Below, in pieces: positions 12,695 to 23,446 of a DNA stretch of 64,000 nt (position 1 is the stretch's first letter; every line of letters begins with the position of its first letter). The DNA is from Paragordius varius (Eukaryota > Nematomorpha): positions 4,898,001 to 4,962,000 of the forward strand of contig OZ176051.1 in NCBI GenBank assembly GCA_964247055.1. The letters are read 5' to 3'. Made by a program: the position numbers and the translations under genes. The notes below the pieces were generated by a model. It made no database searches, was not told where the DNA came from, and saw nothing but the letters and a program-made list of their open reading frames with translations.

Positions 12695-15383
12695 TAAATC
12701 TATATATTTATAAAAATGGAAACTGCTGGCTTTGTGATCTGTTTCCGGAAAACCGGTAGACCCATTCAAATCCAAATGTCAAAAAAATATAATCAATAAT
12801 GAATGCCCCGACAATAGCTTCGCCCTTTTTTTGAATTAGGCCCCCAGTTCGGGCCCACCCCGTGTAAAAAACGTTTTTTTTTGAAAACACAAGTCCACAA
12901 AAATCGTGTCTTTGAGCCAATTATTCGGAAGACGTGTTGGACCATTTGATTTTAAATAAGATTTCTTTCACTTATTTTCGATTGCGCCGAACATAGTCGG
13001 CTAACTTTTAATTTAGGCCCTCTTTTTACCCGCTCCCCCCATAAAATCCAAAATAATTTTTTAAATCTATTTTTCGCCCAAGGTATGAGACCGTAAAGAC
13101 TCAATGAGAATTCCAGATATTTCCCGTATAAAGGCAAAAATTTTAGTCGTGTGTTTCTTTTATATTAACTGTTGGGTAAGGAGATACCCGATAAAAACTG
13201 CCCCGTCATATCGAAATAGCGTGATTTTGGGGCTAAATTTCAGAAAATCTATCAGGCCATATGATTCAAAAGATGCTTAAAGTATTACCCGTAACAAGGC
13301 AAAAATTTAGGTCGTATGGTTTATTAAAATTAGCCGTTAATTAGGCCCTTCACGCCCTGATAAATGCGCCACCATAGAATGATTTTTTTAGTTTGAGGCA
13401 ATTTTTCCAAAAACTCAAGAGAGCATATGTGAATCATGATTCCAGGTATTCGCCGTAAAAAGGCAAAAAATAATCAAGCTTTTGTATCATCCACTAGGTA
13501 GGGAGCTACCCACCTAAAACTGCGCCACCATATCTAAATTGCTTTGTATAGAAGTTAATTTTAAGAAAACTCAGACCATATAAGTTTAATAAGAGCCTAA
13601 AATATTATCCGTAAAAAGGCAAAAAAAGTCGAGCGGTTTTTTTTAAATTAGCCGTTAGTTAGGCCCTTTACTCCGTAAAAAATACACTATCATTGGACAA
13701 TTATTTAGTATTGAAGCCATTCTTCCAAAAACTATTAAGAAAATATGGATTCAATGATGATTCTAGGTATTCCCCTATAAAAGCAAAAAATTTTATGGAA
13801 CGTCTTATATTGGCTCTGGGTAGGGGGCTACCCGCCTACAACTGCGCCATCATATCGATGCAGCGTGACATATAAGTTTAACAAGGGCTTGAAATACCCG
13901 TAAAAAAGGCAAAATTAAGGTAGAACGATTTTATTAAATTTCCCCTCTATTAGGCCCTTGCCCTGAAAAATGCGCCACTATAAAATGACTTTTTTGGTTT
14001 TGATATTCTTCGAAAATCTCATTAGAACATATAGAATCAATCATTATTCAGGTATTACCCGAATTAAGGTAAAAATTTCAATCGAGCGTTTTTTGTGTCG
14101 CCCCTGGTAAGGGGGCTACCCGCATAAAACTGCGTCACCATATCGATACAGCAAGCCCTTAAAAATTTCAGATGAAACTATGTGACTTCAATAAGAAAAT
14201 ATTTACCACACCTTAAAAAACAATTATTTTAGTATAGGGAGTTATTTTAATGAGTCGCTAAGTAAAGTATTACGCCCTGAAAAATTCACCGCACAGAACA
14301 ATTTTTTAGTTTTAAAGGAATATTTCCACGAACTTATAGGAACATATGGAATCCATGATAATTCCAGATATTCCCCATATAAAGGCAAATATTTTTCCTG
14401 ACGCTCTTGTTATACCAGCCTCTGGGTAAGGAGCTGCCAGACAAAAACTGCACCATATATAGAAATTGCGTTGTTTTGGAGCTAATTTAGACAAAATTTA
14501 AGAAGCCATATGAGCTCATTAAAAGCTTGAAATATCACCCGTAACTAGGTAAAAATTAAGGTCAGGCGTTTTATTTATTAGCCGTTAATTTGGGCCCTTT
14601 ATGCCTGATAGAAGTAAGGTTATATAATACAGGAAGATAGAAGTAAAGTTATATTAAACAGAAAACATTAATTAAAATCCAGAAATCAAACATGTGTGTG
14701 TGATATTATAATACAGCAATTATATACTAATTATTTTGCTTGAAGCTACAATTAACATTAACTAGGTGTATCACAAAGAGTCATAAGTGTTTACAATTAT
14801 ATAGGTGCGTTTGTGTCTACGACAGTAGGATCTAACTTAAAAATGCCCAAATTATACGCCATCATATTACTATGATTTAGTGTTGAGGTATTTTTCAAAA
14901 AAACCCATGAGACGATGGTATTAAAGATGATTCCAAATATTTGCCCTATAAAGGCAAAAAATTTAACACAGCGCTTTTCCATATAGGTCTATGGGTAGGA
15001 GTCTGCAGGTTTAAAACTAAGTCTCCATACAAAAATGGCATGGTTTTGGAGCTAATTTTCAAAAAACTTAAGAAGCCATCCGAGTTCAATAAAGACTTTA
15101 AATAATAACCATAAAAAGGTAAAAGTTATAGTATCGGTTTTTTCTGTTGGTCGTTAATTTGGGGCTTCACACCAGTAAACAATATATTGATATGAATGCA
15201 CAGTTTTGAAAATTCTATGAAGCACCGTTTTAAAATCACATGATTAATATTTTGAAATAATCCACATATAATCACAGTTTCGTTGATCCCTTTTTTTAAA
15301 TAGCGCTTCCTTCTTCACCCTCAAGAAGTCCGACTTACTCGGGCTGCGTAGCAGCACGAGATTTACTCTAGTTATATATAAAT
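12695..15383. repeat. Left arm of a 9.4-kb inverted-repeat structure, made of tandem repeats
   Basis: The outer end (TAAATC, then ATATATTTATAAAAATGG, then GCTGGCTTTGTGATCTG) is the complement of the right arm's outer end at 22010-22082. The inner end, near 15300-15383, carries a GC-richer block with GGGCTGCGTAGCAGCACGAG whose counterpart is at 20592-20640. Between them are about six diverged tandem units with a period of roughly 300-320 bp. Recurrent blocks include GGCAAAAATT, ACTGCGCCACCATA, GCCGTTAATTAGGCCC and GGTAAGGGGCTACCCGC, visible near 13330, 13650, 13940, 14255, 14580 and 15150. Short open frames in the arm follow the repeat and look like no protein. This could be a large foldback transposon arm or satellite-like DNA. 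Confidence 0.7.
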
Positions 15384-17900
15384 ATGGACTTGTATGAATT
15401 ATAAAAAATATTTTGTTTATTATCCTCTTTTTAAATTTTTTAAAATTAGTTATTATCGGTCATTAAAAATCTTGCATACTTAACCAACTTAATTTCTTTA
15501 TCATGACTTACGTGCACAAAATCGGCTAGTATCTGATTAATTAGGATTTTATGGTGCCTTTGTTTTTGGGCGCGCGTAATTTAAAAAGTTAGTTCCTTGA
15601 AAAATTAGCGCTTTTATTGAGTAATTCATGGTAAAAATTTAAGGCTTTAAACCCCATACATTATAATTCACCATAGATTTTATTTTAAAAATAAAACAAT
15701 ATATATTATTTGAATTTTTGATGCAGGCTCCAAAAGTTTCTATTATTAGAACCCTTTAAATTTAGGTTTTTTTAAATATAAAGGCATAAATCCCGAAATT
15801 GCGTGATAACAATTTTTAAGGCTTCCATTAAAAATGCATACTTTGTTCAAAAATTTAGCTGTTTGAAAAGTTTATATAAATTGTGTTTTTTTAATATTAC
15901 CCAAGCACAATCTGCTAATATTCAGAGATAATAAAAATCTTTAGCAGTATCGAATATATAATTTTTATAACATCTTAAGACGGTGGTACTCAAACCGCGG
16001 CCCTAACGATGCTTTTTTATGGCACTAGAATATTCATACCTGAAGTCATTTTAGCACTTATTTTTTCTAATTTCCATTGCAAAAACGGAAGCTGAATATC
16101 ACTCTTTAAAATGTGAAGAAAAATATTTAATGTAAAATTAAATCACATTTTGAACTCATTTTTATTAAAAAAAACCTAAATACATCCGACAATATAAAAA
16201 TTAGCTCAAGTTATCATTTCGGTTCCCCCTAAACATCCGAGCGGTATATTTAAAAAACGTTTAAAATTGTATAAATTGTTTAACAGATGCCCAAAACAAC
16301 GTATTAGGATTGCATGATGCCAAATCACATGTTTTTGTCCACTTATGTGATTGTTAATTTGATTTATTATCAACATTTTTCTATTTAAATAAAATATGGT
16401 GCATTTTAGATGAAATTTGTATGCGATCCGCTAGAAATTTCTGGCTGATATAATGAATAAATAGTATCAAACACCTGGTGAATTCATATTAAGGTAATAA
16501 AAAAGTATTTTTTTCGGCTCGTAGATTTTTTTAGGGTTGACTACTATAGAGTGATTTTAAAAATATCGATATCAACCAACAATCCGTGCAAATCCCAATA
16601 CAAATATTAATTTGTCATAAAACAGACTTGTTACAGGAAATCGTAAGGATTGTTGGTTGATATTCCACTACTTTTAAATCCTATTTTACATAAATTATAT
16701 ACTTAATAATGCCTAATCATGTAAGAATTCAAAATAAAACAGTATAAATTTTTTATATACTCATAAACCAAATGACAAAAAAAATGCAAAAATAAAAAAA
16801 CAATATTTTTGGTTTTATTTTGATTTAGAAGTTTATTTTCTGAATAAAATATGAATGTTAAGATTTTAATAGTGAGTTTAGGTAGTAAATAATTAAAAAA
16901 ATTATTTTAATATAGTTTCATTAATTTTTTATGTCTTTTAAGTGTGATAAAAGAAAAACGCCATCTTTTGACCTAAAATTTTATAGAAACCCAAACTATA
17001 TGATAATATATGATAATAAACCATAATAATTCAAATTTTATCCTTATTTTTTGAAATAGCCTTAATTATCCTTAATTTTCACTTTTTGCCCGATTTCGAT
17101 TTTCTATCAATATTTCAAAATTAGGTTGTCAACAAATAAAAATTTTTGCGGCAAATGAATACGCTGGTCATAAGCTATCTCAAAACAAAATTTTTTCGTT
17201 AAATCAAAATGACCCTCTTTTTGCACACAGTATATATATATATATATATATATAGAAATTTATTTTAATAAAACAAGCCAATTTAGGAGTCCAAAAACAA
17301 AGACTTTCCGAGTCCACATTTAATATTCTGTTTTTTAAATAGTTTATGTTATTTGCAAAATATTTTGACGGACTTAAGCTTTTCTGATAAAATTTGTATA
17401 CTAATTTTGCGATTTATTTAATACAAGTGCGATAAAAGTGGATTATTGTGACATGTAAATTCCAAAACCAAAAACACGATAAAATCCTGACTTATTTTAT
17501 ACATTTTTTCAGTGCAGTCAGGTTAATTGCAAACTTTTAATTTACTAAATCAGCAGCTTATTGGGTCTAAGTATTTCCGATGTAAAGTTTTTGCGTTTGA
17601 TTACTCTTCGGTGGTTTTCTTCAGAGTGATTACAAAATAATTGAAATATTATCTATGGTGTGCTAAATTTAAATATGCATTTTAGGGGGAAAGCGCTTTT
17701 AGAAAAATGTATAAAATTGTGAAAAAATCATCTCAAACTCTTACCCGCCAAATATTTTTTTGGATTCAGGATGATTTAAGAAAATGGGGAAAGTATTAAT
17801 AAAAACTTACATTAGATTATTTGGAGTATATTTAGACAGCTTTTGTTTAAGAATTTATTAATTTTTAAATCACACCAGTTTGTTTCATTTTGGATTTTAT
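15384..17900. other. Non-coding part of the loop inside the large inverted repeat
   Basis: AT-rich with no recognisable exon. Near 15981 a run GGTGGTACTCAAACCGCGGCCC looks like one end of a hAT-type element, without a clear partner end. A short inverted repeat lies at 16566-16665, listed separately. Confidence 0.45.
16566..16665. repeat. Short inverted repeat, hairpin or MITE remnant
   Basis: ATATCAACCAACAATCC near 16566 is the complement of GGATTGTTGGTTGATAT near 16647-16663, with about 60 bp between. The 17-bp arms match exactly. Non-coding; function unknown. Confidence 0.6.
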
Positions 17901-17904
17901 TTAA

Positions 17905-18441
17905 CACTTGGATACAACACACTCATTTTAGTCCTTCGATTCAAATTGGGGTAGTTAAATACCCCTAAAAAATTTGGAAGGAATCAAAACCATAGCAAAG
18001 TTTGCACTTATATAACATTAATAAACCGTAATATATAAAAAAATTTATTCAAAAATATTTGTTAATACTTATTTTAAGCTAAAACCGAAAGGTAGAAATT
18101 TAGTCAACGAGACATGTTTGTAATAATAAAATTGAAAAATAATTAAAAATAAACCGCTTTTTCTATTTCTATCAATGTTTGTAAAATAAAAAAAGTAGCT
18201 TTAATATCCTTAAAATTAAATGAACGATATTCAAAAAATTTCAAAATAAAAATGGCGTCAAAGTAGTTTGACATGGAGCGTTTTTTTAAAACAAAATTAT
18301 TTTTAGATATTTTGGCAAATTTATATAATTTTTATTAAGATGGAAGCATAAATTTAAATTGGGACGTTTCCTTCAGTAGGTTTTTAAAAATCCCAATTCA
18401 AATTTAGTGTGGGTTATTTAGATACCCCAATTTGAATCGTT
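17905..18441 (+). repeat. TTAA-flanked transposon copy (family A)
   Basis: TTAA at 17901-17904 precedes CACTTGGATACAACACAC. The right end GAATCGTTTTAA (TTAA at 18442-18445) is slightly worn. The element is non-coding and is followed about 200 bp later by an inverted partial copy. Confidence 0.7.
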
Positions 18442-18644
18442 TTAACTATAATAAAATGAACACTATGACACAGATAAATATGAAGAAAAACTCATTTATT
18501 ATAGAATAATATACTAGCCTGAATAGTATTTTGATAAATATAATTTATATATTTAATTATGCAACTTTATTAAAAAGACGACATAAGATGGTCGCAAATA
18601 TATTTAAAGCGCTTTAACTCATTTTTAGCGATGCCAAAACATCT

Positions 18645-19060
18645 TGATAAAATTTTGTTTTGAAAAAAAAGCTCCATCTCAAACTACTGCGACGCCATTT
18701 TTATTTTGAAATTTTTTGAATATCGTTCATTTAATTTTAAGGATAAAATTAATACTTTTTTTATTTTACAAACATTGATAGAAATAGAAAAAGCGGTTTT
18801 TTTTAATTATTTTTCAATTTTATTTACAAACATGTCTCGTTGACTAAATTTTTACCTTTCGGTTTTAGTTTAAAATAAGTAATAACAAATATTTTTAAAT
18901 AAATTTTTTTATATATTATGGTTTATTAATGTTATATAAGTGCAAACTTTGCTATGGTTTTGATTCCTTCCAAATTTTTTAAAGAATTTAATTTTAAACA
19001 GCCTGGGGTATCCATCTACCCCAATTTGAATCGAAGGACTGAGTGTATTGTATCCAAGTG
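18645..19060 (-). repeat. Family A copy, inverted and truncated
   Basis: It matches the 17905-18441 copy in reverse complement over long blocks, for example around TTTACCTTTCGGTTTTAG and TTATATAAGTGCAAACTTTG, so the two form a large hairpin. The end distal to MED30 is missing. The preserved end, GTATCCAAGTG at 19050-19060, lies 64 bp before the MED30 start codon, so this element probably sits in the MED30 promoter or 5' UTR. Confidence 0.65.
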
Positions 19061-19124
19061 AATTTGTTAATTTTTAAAATATTTGAACTCGGCCATAATT
19101 AATATAGTTTTTATCAGTCCCAAA

Positions 19125-19594
19125 ATGAATGAACAAAATAAAGTTAGCTATGATTTGAATTTCTTAGATATATGAAAACACTTATTTATGTCAACTATTA
19201 GTGCAGGATGTTATTCAGAAGACATCAGAATTTTACCAGGGTTTACGGACTATACAAGTTGAATTAAAAAATATTCTTAGATGCCTATTTCTTTGAACAA
19301 TAAGATATCGGTTCAGTTTGATAAAACAAAAAAGCTTACCGAGCTTTTACAACAAGTTACTAACAATTTTCAACAATTGAAATCTTATAATTTTGATAAC
19401 AATCTTAATTGTTTAAATATGTTAGAAGAAAAGAGTGCATTTATTGAAAGCGAAGAGCAAAAACAGCTAAAACAAGTTTTGGTTATATAAACATAAAGGT
19501 TCTTGTTGATAAAAACAATGAAATATACGATTTAATATGTCTTATCCGATCTATTATATACCAAATCAATTTAATTCAAAGATATAATAAATAA
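19125..19594 (+). CDS. MED30: Mediator complex subunit 30 homologue
   Basis: Mediator relays signals from transcription factors to RNA polymerase II in the nucleus; MED30 is a metazoan/plant head-module subunit. Exons 19125-19142, 19168-19257, 19281-19475 and 19499-19594 give 132 aa. The three introns are 25, 23 and 23 nt, all phase 0. Recognised segments: YLCQLLVQDVIQKTSEFYQG then LRTIQMPI, corresponding to the human SLCRIGQETVQDIVYR...LLRNMQLPNG helix; FDKTKKLTELLQQVTNNFQQ, matching YQDRLTKLQDNLRQLSILFR; and a C-terminal helix EEQKQLKQVLVDKNNEIYDL, matching the KKLKQKNQQLKQIMDQLRNL region. Human MED30 is 178 aa; the difference is mainly a shorter N-terminus and mid-linker. The gene sits in the loop of a 9.4-kb inverted repeat, 64 bp after a family A transposon. 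An AATAAA overlaps the stop codon. The match is from recall and by eye; the frame-perfect joining of four exons is strong support. Confidence 0.82.
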
Positions 19595-20584
19595 TATTAT
19601 ATATTGTAACCTTAATTAAATTAATAGCTATAATCTGTTATGCATCACTGGCATTTACATTTTTGATTATTTCTTATTCTGCAACTAATCATGTAGCGTA
19701 TTATACAGCGGGATGGTAATTTTCTTTTTTTTAAATGGCGACGATATTTAAATATCAACGAATACACACAACTGCTAAAGAGATTTTATTTGGAAACTGA
19801 CGATGGATGAACAGTTTGCTTATGTAATTTTACAGATACTAAACATAATTTTTTTTAAAAAATGTACTATAACTCTGCTGGATTAGCATGTTAATAATGA
19901 AATTTTGGGCCACACGTTTTCCCGAAAATTTCTAGATAGACACGATTTTTTTTGGGAGCGGATTTTAAATCGGTTGCTCATTTATTGAATAAAAATTTAA
20001 TAATACTGTTTGTTTAAAATTTTTGCCAATATAAGCAAAATACCTTTTCCCATATTCAATCCATATGGTCTTTTCCGAAGAGTCGCTTAGGTTGTTTTAA
20101 TATGAGGGTGTGTTCTACAAATGGTGAAACTCTATCCAGCTGTCAATTAGAAATAAACGATATGAATTTGATTTTATTCTGGGAATGCTTAAAATCATTT
20201 GTAGTCTCTGACGGAAAATGTCTCAAAAGTGTCTTAGTTTTTTTGCAAAAAAATTGTCATATAAAGAAGGAGGGGCTAAATACTAAAGTAAATTCAAAAA
20301 TCAGCTCCGATTATATAAAACGTTGTCAAAAAATAATAAAAATGAATGGATACTATTTTTCCAGAAAAATTTAACACGATGTTTAAGGATGACATACTTT
20401 ACTCTTTTTTGCAATAGGTGGGTTTTAATTGTAGGCTTTACACTACAGTTGGCGCATTTCAAATGAAAAAATATTCAACTTTTTTTTTGAAAGAGCCTCC
20501 ACGTATACAATAAAATGTCTAAGCCAACATTTAACATTTTTATTAATATATAGACAAATGAGATATTTTAGTGTAATTAATAAA
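19595..20584. other. Loop region downstream of MED30
   Basis: Mostly AT-rich, with one modest open frame (20102-20374, separate entry). Nothing else is recognised. Confidence 0.4.
20102..20374 (+). CDS. Unrecognised open frame of 90 codons, possible exon
   Basis: It reads from ATG 20102 to TAA. The protein is rich in Cys and Lys with a hydrophobic stretch near LILFWECLKSFVV and a basic end. I recognise no family, signal peptide or repeat. It lies 500 bp after MED30 inside the inverted-repeat loop. Because genes here use tiny introns, it could be one exon of a small gene or simply a chance frame. Function is not assigned. Confidence 0.25.
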   Translation: MRVCSTNGETLSSCQLEINDMNLILFWECLKSFVVSDGKCLKSVLVFLQKNCHIKKEGLNTKVNSKISSDYIKRCQKIIKMNGYYFSRKI

Positions 20585-22082
20585 TATTTGTAACTAGCGT
20601 AAATCTCGTGTGCTACGCAGCCCAAGGAAGTCCTTCGGACTTCTGGGGGGGCTAATTGAAATAAGAGACAATATAATGATCCACATATGTGGATTATTTT
20701 GAAACATTATTTAATAGATATAATTTTATAGGAATTAAAAAACGGTGCATTCATACTAATATATTATTTACTTGGGGGAAAAATAGATTTAAAAAATTAT
20801 TTTTGTGGACTTTGGTTTTTGAAAAAAAATGGCATTTTACGGGGGTAGCGGGTAAAAAGAGGGCCTAAATCAAAAAAGTGAGTCGACTATGTTCAGCGCG
20901 ATCAAATAAGTAAACAAAAATCATATTTGAAATTGAATGGTCCAACACGTTCTCCAAAAAATTGACTCAACCCATTTTTCACACGGGGTAGGCCCGAACT
21001 GGGGACCTAATTCCAAAAAAGGGCGAAGCTATTGTCGGGACATTTATTAATGATTATATTTTTTCAATATTTGGATTTGATTAGGTTTCGGAAACAGATC
21101 ACAAAGTTACATTAGGAATCAGTTTTTGCGGGTAGCTCCTTACCCAGCAGCTATCATCAAAGAAACGCTTGACTAAAATTTTTGCCTTTCAACAGGGAAA
21201 TACGTGGAATCCACATTGAATTTTTACGGTCTCATACCTAGGGCAAAAAATAGATTTAAAATAATATTTTTGTGGACTTTGTTTTTTAAAAAAATGGCAT
21301 TTTACGGGGGGAGCGGGTAAAAAGAGGGCCTAAATTAAAAAAGCGAGACGACTATGTTCGGCGAAATCGAAAATAAGCAAACAAAAATCATATTTGAAAT
21401 TGAATGGTCCAACACGTTCTCCAAAAAATTGACTTAACCCCTTTTTCACACGGGTAGGCCCGAACTGGGGACCTAATTCCAAAAAAGGGCGAAGCTATTG
21501 TCGGGACATCTATTAATGTTTTTCGATATTTGGATTTGATTGAGTTCACCGGTTTTCCGGAAACACAAAGTTACATGAGGAATCAGTTTTTAGCGGGTAG
21601 CTCCTTACCCAGCAGCTATCTTCAAAGAAACGCTTGACTAAATATTTGCCTTTTAACAGGGAATACTATTGAATTTTTACGGTCTCATACCTAGGGCGAA
21701 AAATAGATTTAAAAAATTATTTTTGTGGACTTAGTTTTTTAAAAAAATGGCATTTTACGGGGGGAGCGGATAAAAAGATAGCCTAAATCAAAAAAGCGAG
21801 ACAACTATGTTCGGCCAATCGAAAATAAGTAAACAAAAATCATATTTGAAATTGAATGGTCCAACACGTTACGATTTTTGTGGACTTATGTTTTCAAAAA
21901 AAACCGTTTTTCACACGGGGTGGGCCCGAACTGCGGGCCTATTTCAAAAAAGGGCGAAGCTATTGTCGGGGCATTCATTAATGATTATATTTTTTCGAAG
22001 TTTGGATTTGAATGGGTCTACCGGTTTTCCGGTACCAGATCACAAAGCCAGCATTTTCCATTTTTATAAATATATGGATTTA
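20585..22082. repeat. Right arm of the 9.4-kb inverted-repeat structure
   Basis: This is the reverse-complement counterpart of 12695-15383 but shorter. After the inner GC-richer block (CTCGTGTGCTACGCAGCC, then a GAAGTCC...GGACTTC palindrome, near 20608-20645) it holds three head-to-tail units of about 455-460 bp, beginning near 20806, 21265 and 21720. Each contains ATGGCATTTTACGGGGG, TTCACACGGGGT, GGGCGAAGCTATTGTCGGG and GGTAGCTCCTTACCC-type blocks. The last unit ends at CTACCGGTTTTCCGG, then the terminal sequence shared with the left arm. Short frames inside (for example 21807-22091) repeat with the unit and look non-coding. Confidence 0.7.
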
Positions 22083-22123
22083 GTAAAATAAGCTTATATT
22101 ATGATAATTAGCATGCATTTTAG

Positions 22124-22166
<43 letters not shown>

Positions 22167-22815
22167 AAACACCTAAATTAATTTGATAAACAGTTTTTGA
22201 TATTTTTCAAGTTGTAACTAACCGTTTTGTCATGCACTATTTTATAGAATGCTAGAATATAAAATTATGATATTAATGAGCTAAATAATTTTGGAGCAAC
22301 CTGATTTATGTTATGTGGACTCTTACTATCCGGCACCCAGATAATCTGGAGAGAAAATAAATAAATGTTTTTAAAAATGGAAATAACTATTTATAATACC
22401 TCCATACAACAGATACAATAAATGTAAAAAATCCAATTGGAAGGCGAAACTAGCTTAATAGGCTTAAGACCAGCTTAGCGCTATAGATGTATTTAGTGTA
22501 ATATGCAATTATCATGCAGGCCAAAATTCATAAGGAAAAATGCGGTGAACCAAACAGCCTCTAAAAGTAAAGTTTGATCTCGATTCGGCGACTTTTAATC
22601 TTGCACACTACTGTCATAGATTATTTCAATTTATGGCATAATAATTATTTAAAGAATATTTCTTATAATCATTGGAATTTCGATTATCAACTAAATGTTA
22701 CAACTCTTAGATTTACATTATGTATTTAAACGATAAGAAGTGTAATCCAACCTTTTGATTCATCTCTTCTAATTATGGAAAAACATATTTTTAAAAAGCA
22801 CAGATTGGAACTAGA

Positions 22816-23393
22816 ATGCATTTTTTGGACGCAAAACACACCTTTGAAGGAGCTTTAACCGACATCATGGTAACGGTTTCTTTTAAAAATAATATTTTTT
22901 TTAAAAATTTCAAAATTAATCTTGAATCAACTTTCGCTGTTTTATTATTTTATGGAAAAAAAATTCATTCTTATATCAACCGCTTGAACAATTGCTTGAG
23001 GGATGAAGAATTTTCTTGGCCGGTATTTTTATTCTCAGATGCTTACTTTGAATTATTTATAGATCCGTGAATATGGTCTAGGTAAATGATATTATACACA
23101 TATTTAAGGTATCATAGACACATTCGGATTGAAAATTGTAGATAGGATTATGGTGAATAGAAAATTGCATTTATTTTTTAAGCTCTTTTTTACAGTAAAT
23201 AGTTGTTCAATATGGTATTAAAACTAGAGATATTTAGTTATAGGGAACATGAACACCCCAGAAAGCATATTTTTTAAGCTCTTTTTTACAGTAAATAGTT
23301 GTTCAATATGGTATTAAAACTAGAGATATTTAGTTATAGGGAACATGAACACCCCAGAACGCAAGCTGGTAAATAAAAAACATTTCCTACATT
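22816..23393 (+). CDS. Possible short-intron gene fragment, unrecognised
   Basis: A frame from ATG 22816 runs 84 codons to a TGA. A plausible exon then starts at 23062 (IREYGLG), followed by a 27-nt intron at 23082-23108 and a segment IIDTFGLKIVDRIMVNRKL. Next come 33-nt introns at 23195-23227 and 23291-23323 enclosing a duplicated 63-nt exon (RYLVIGNMNTPESIFFKLFF). All joins after 23062 hold frame, but I do not recognise the protein, the join into 23062 is weak, and the 3' side meets the Harbinger-like element at 23447. It may be a real gene, a broken one, or chance. Confidence 0.28.
23170..23361 (+). repeat. Tandem duplication, 96-bp unit, two copies
   Basis: Two near-identical 96-bp units run from TTTTTTAAGCTC to GAACACCCCAGAA, the second beginning about 23268. 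The unit length fits one 63-nt open segment plus one 33-nt GT-AG segment, so reading through both copies stays in frame if those are introns. Confidence 0.85.
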
Positions 23394-23446
23394 TTTAGCA
23401 TGCGTAAGCTTTTCACAATTTATTGGATCTTTTTTTGCCTGACTAA

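Noticed and set aside
12708-22091. Open frames in the large inverted-repeat arms (12708-12920, 12952-13137, 13693-13875, 14312-14494, 14797-14982, 21807-22091, 21878-22069)
   Set aside because: They repeat with the array units, differ between units and resemble no protein.
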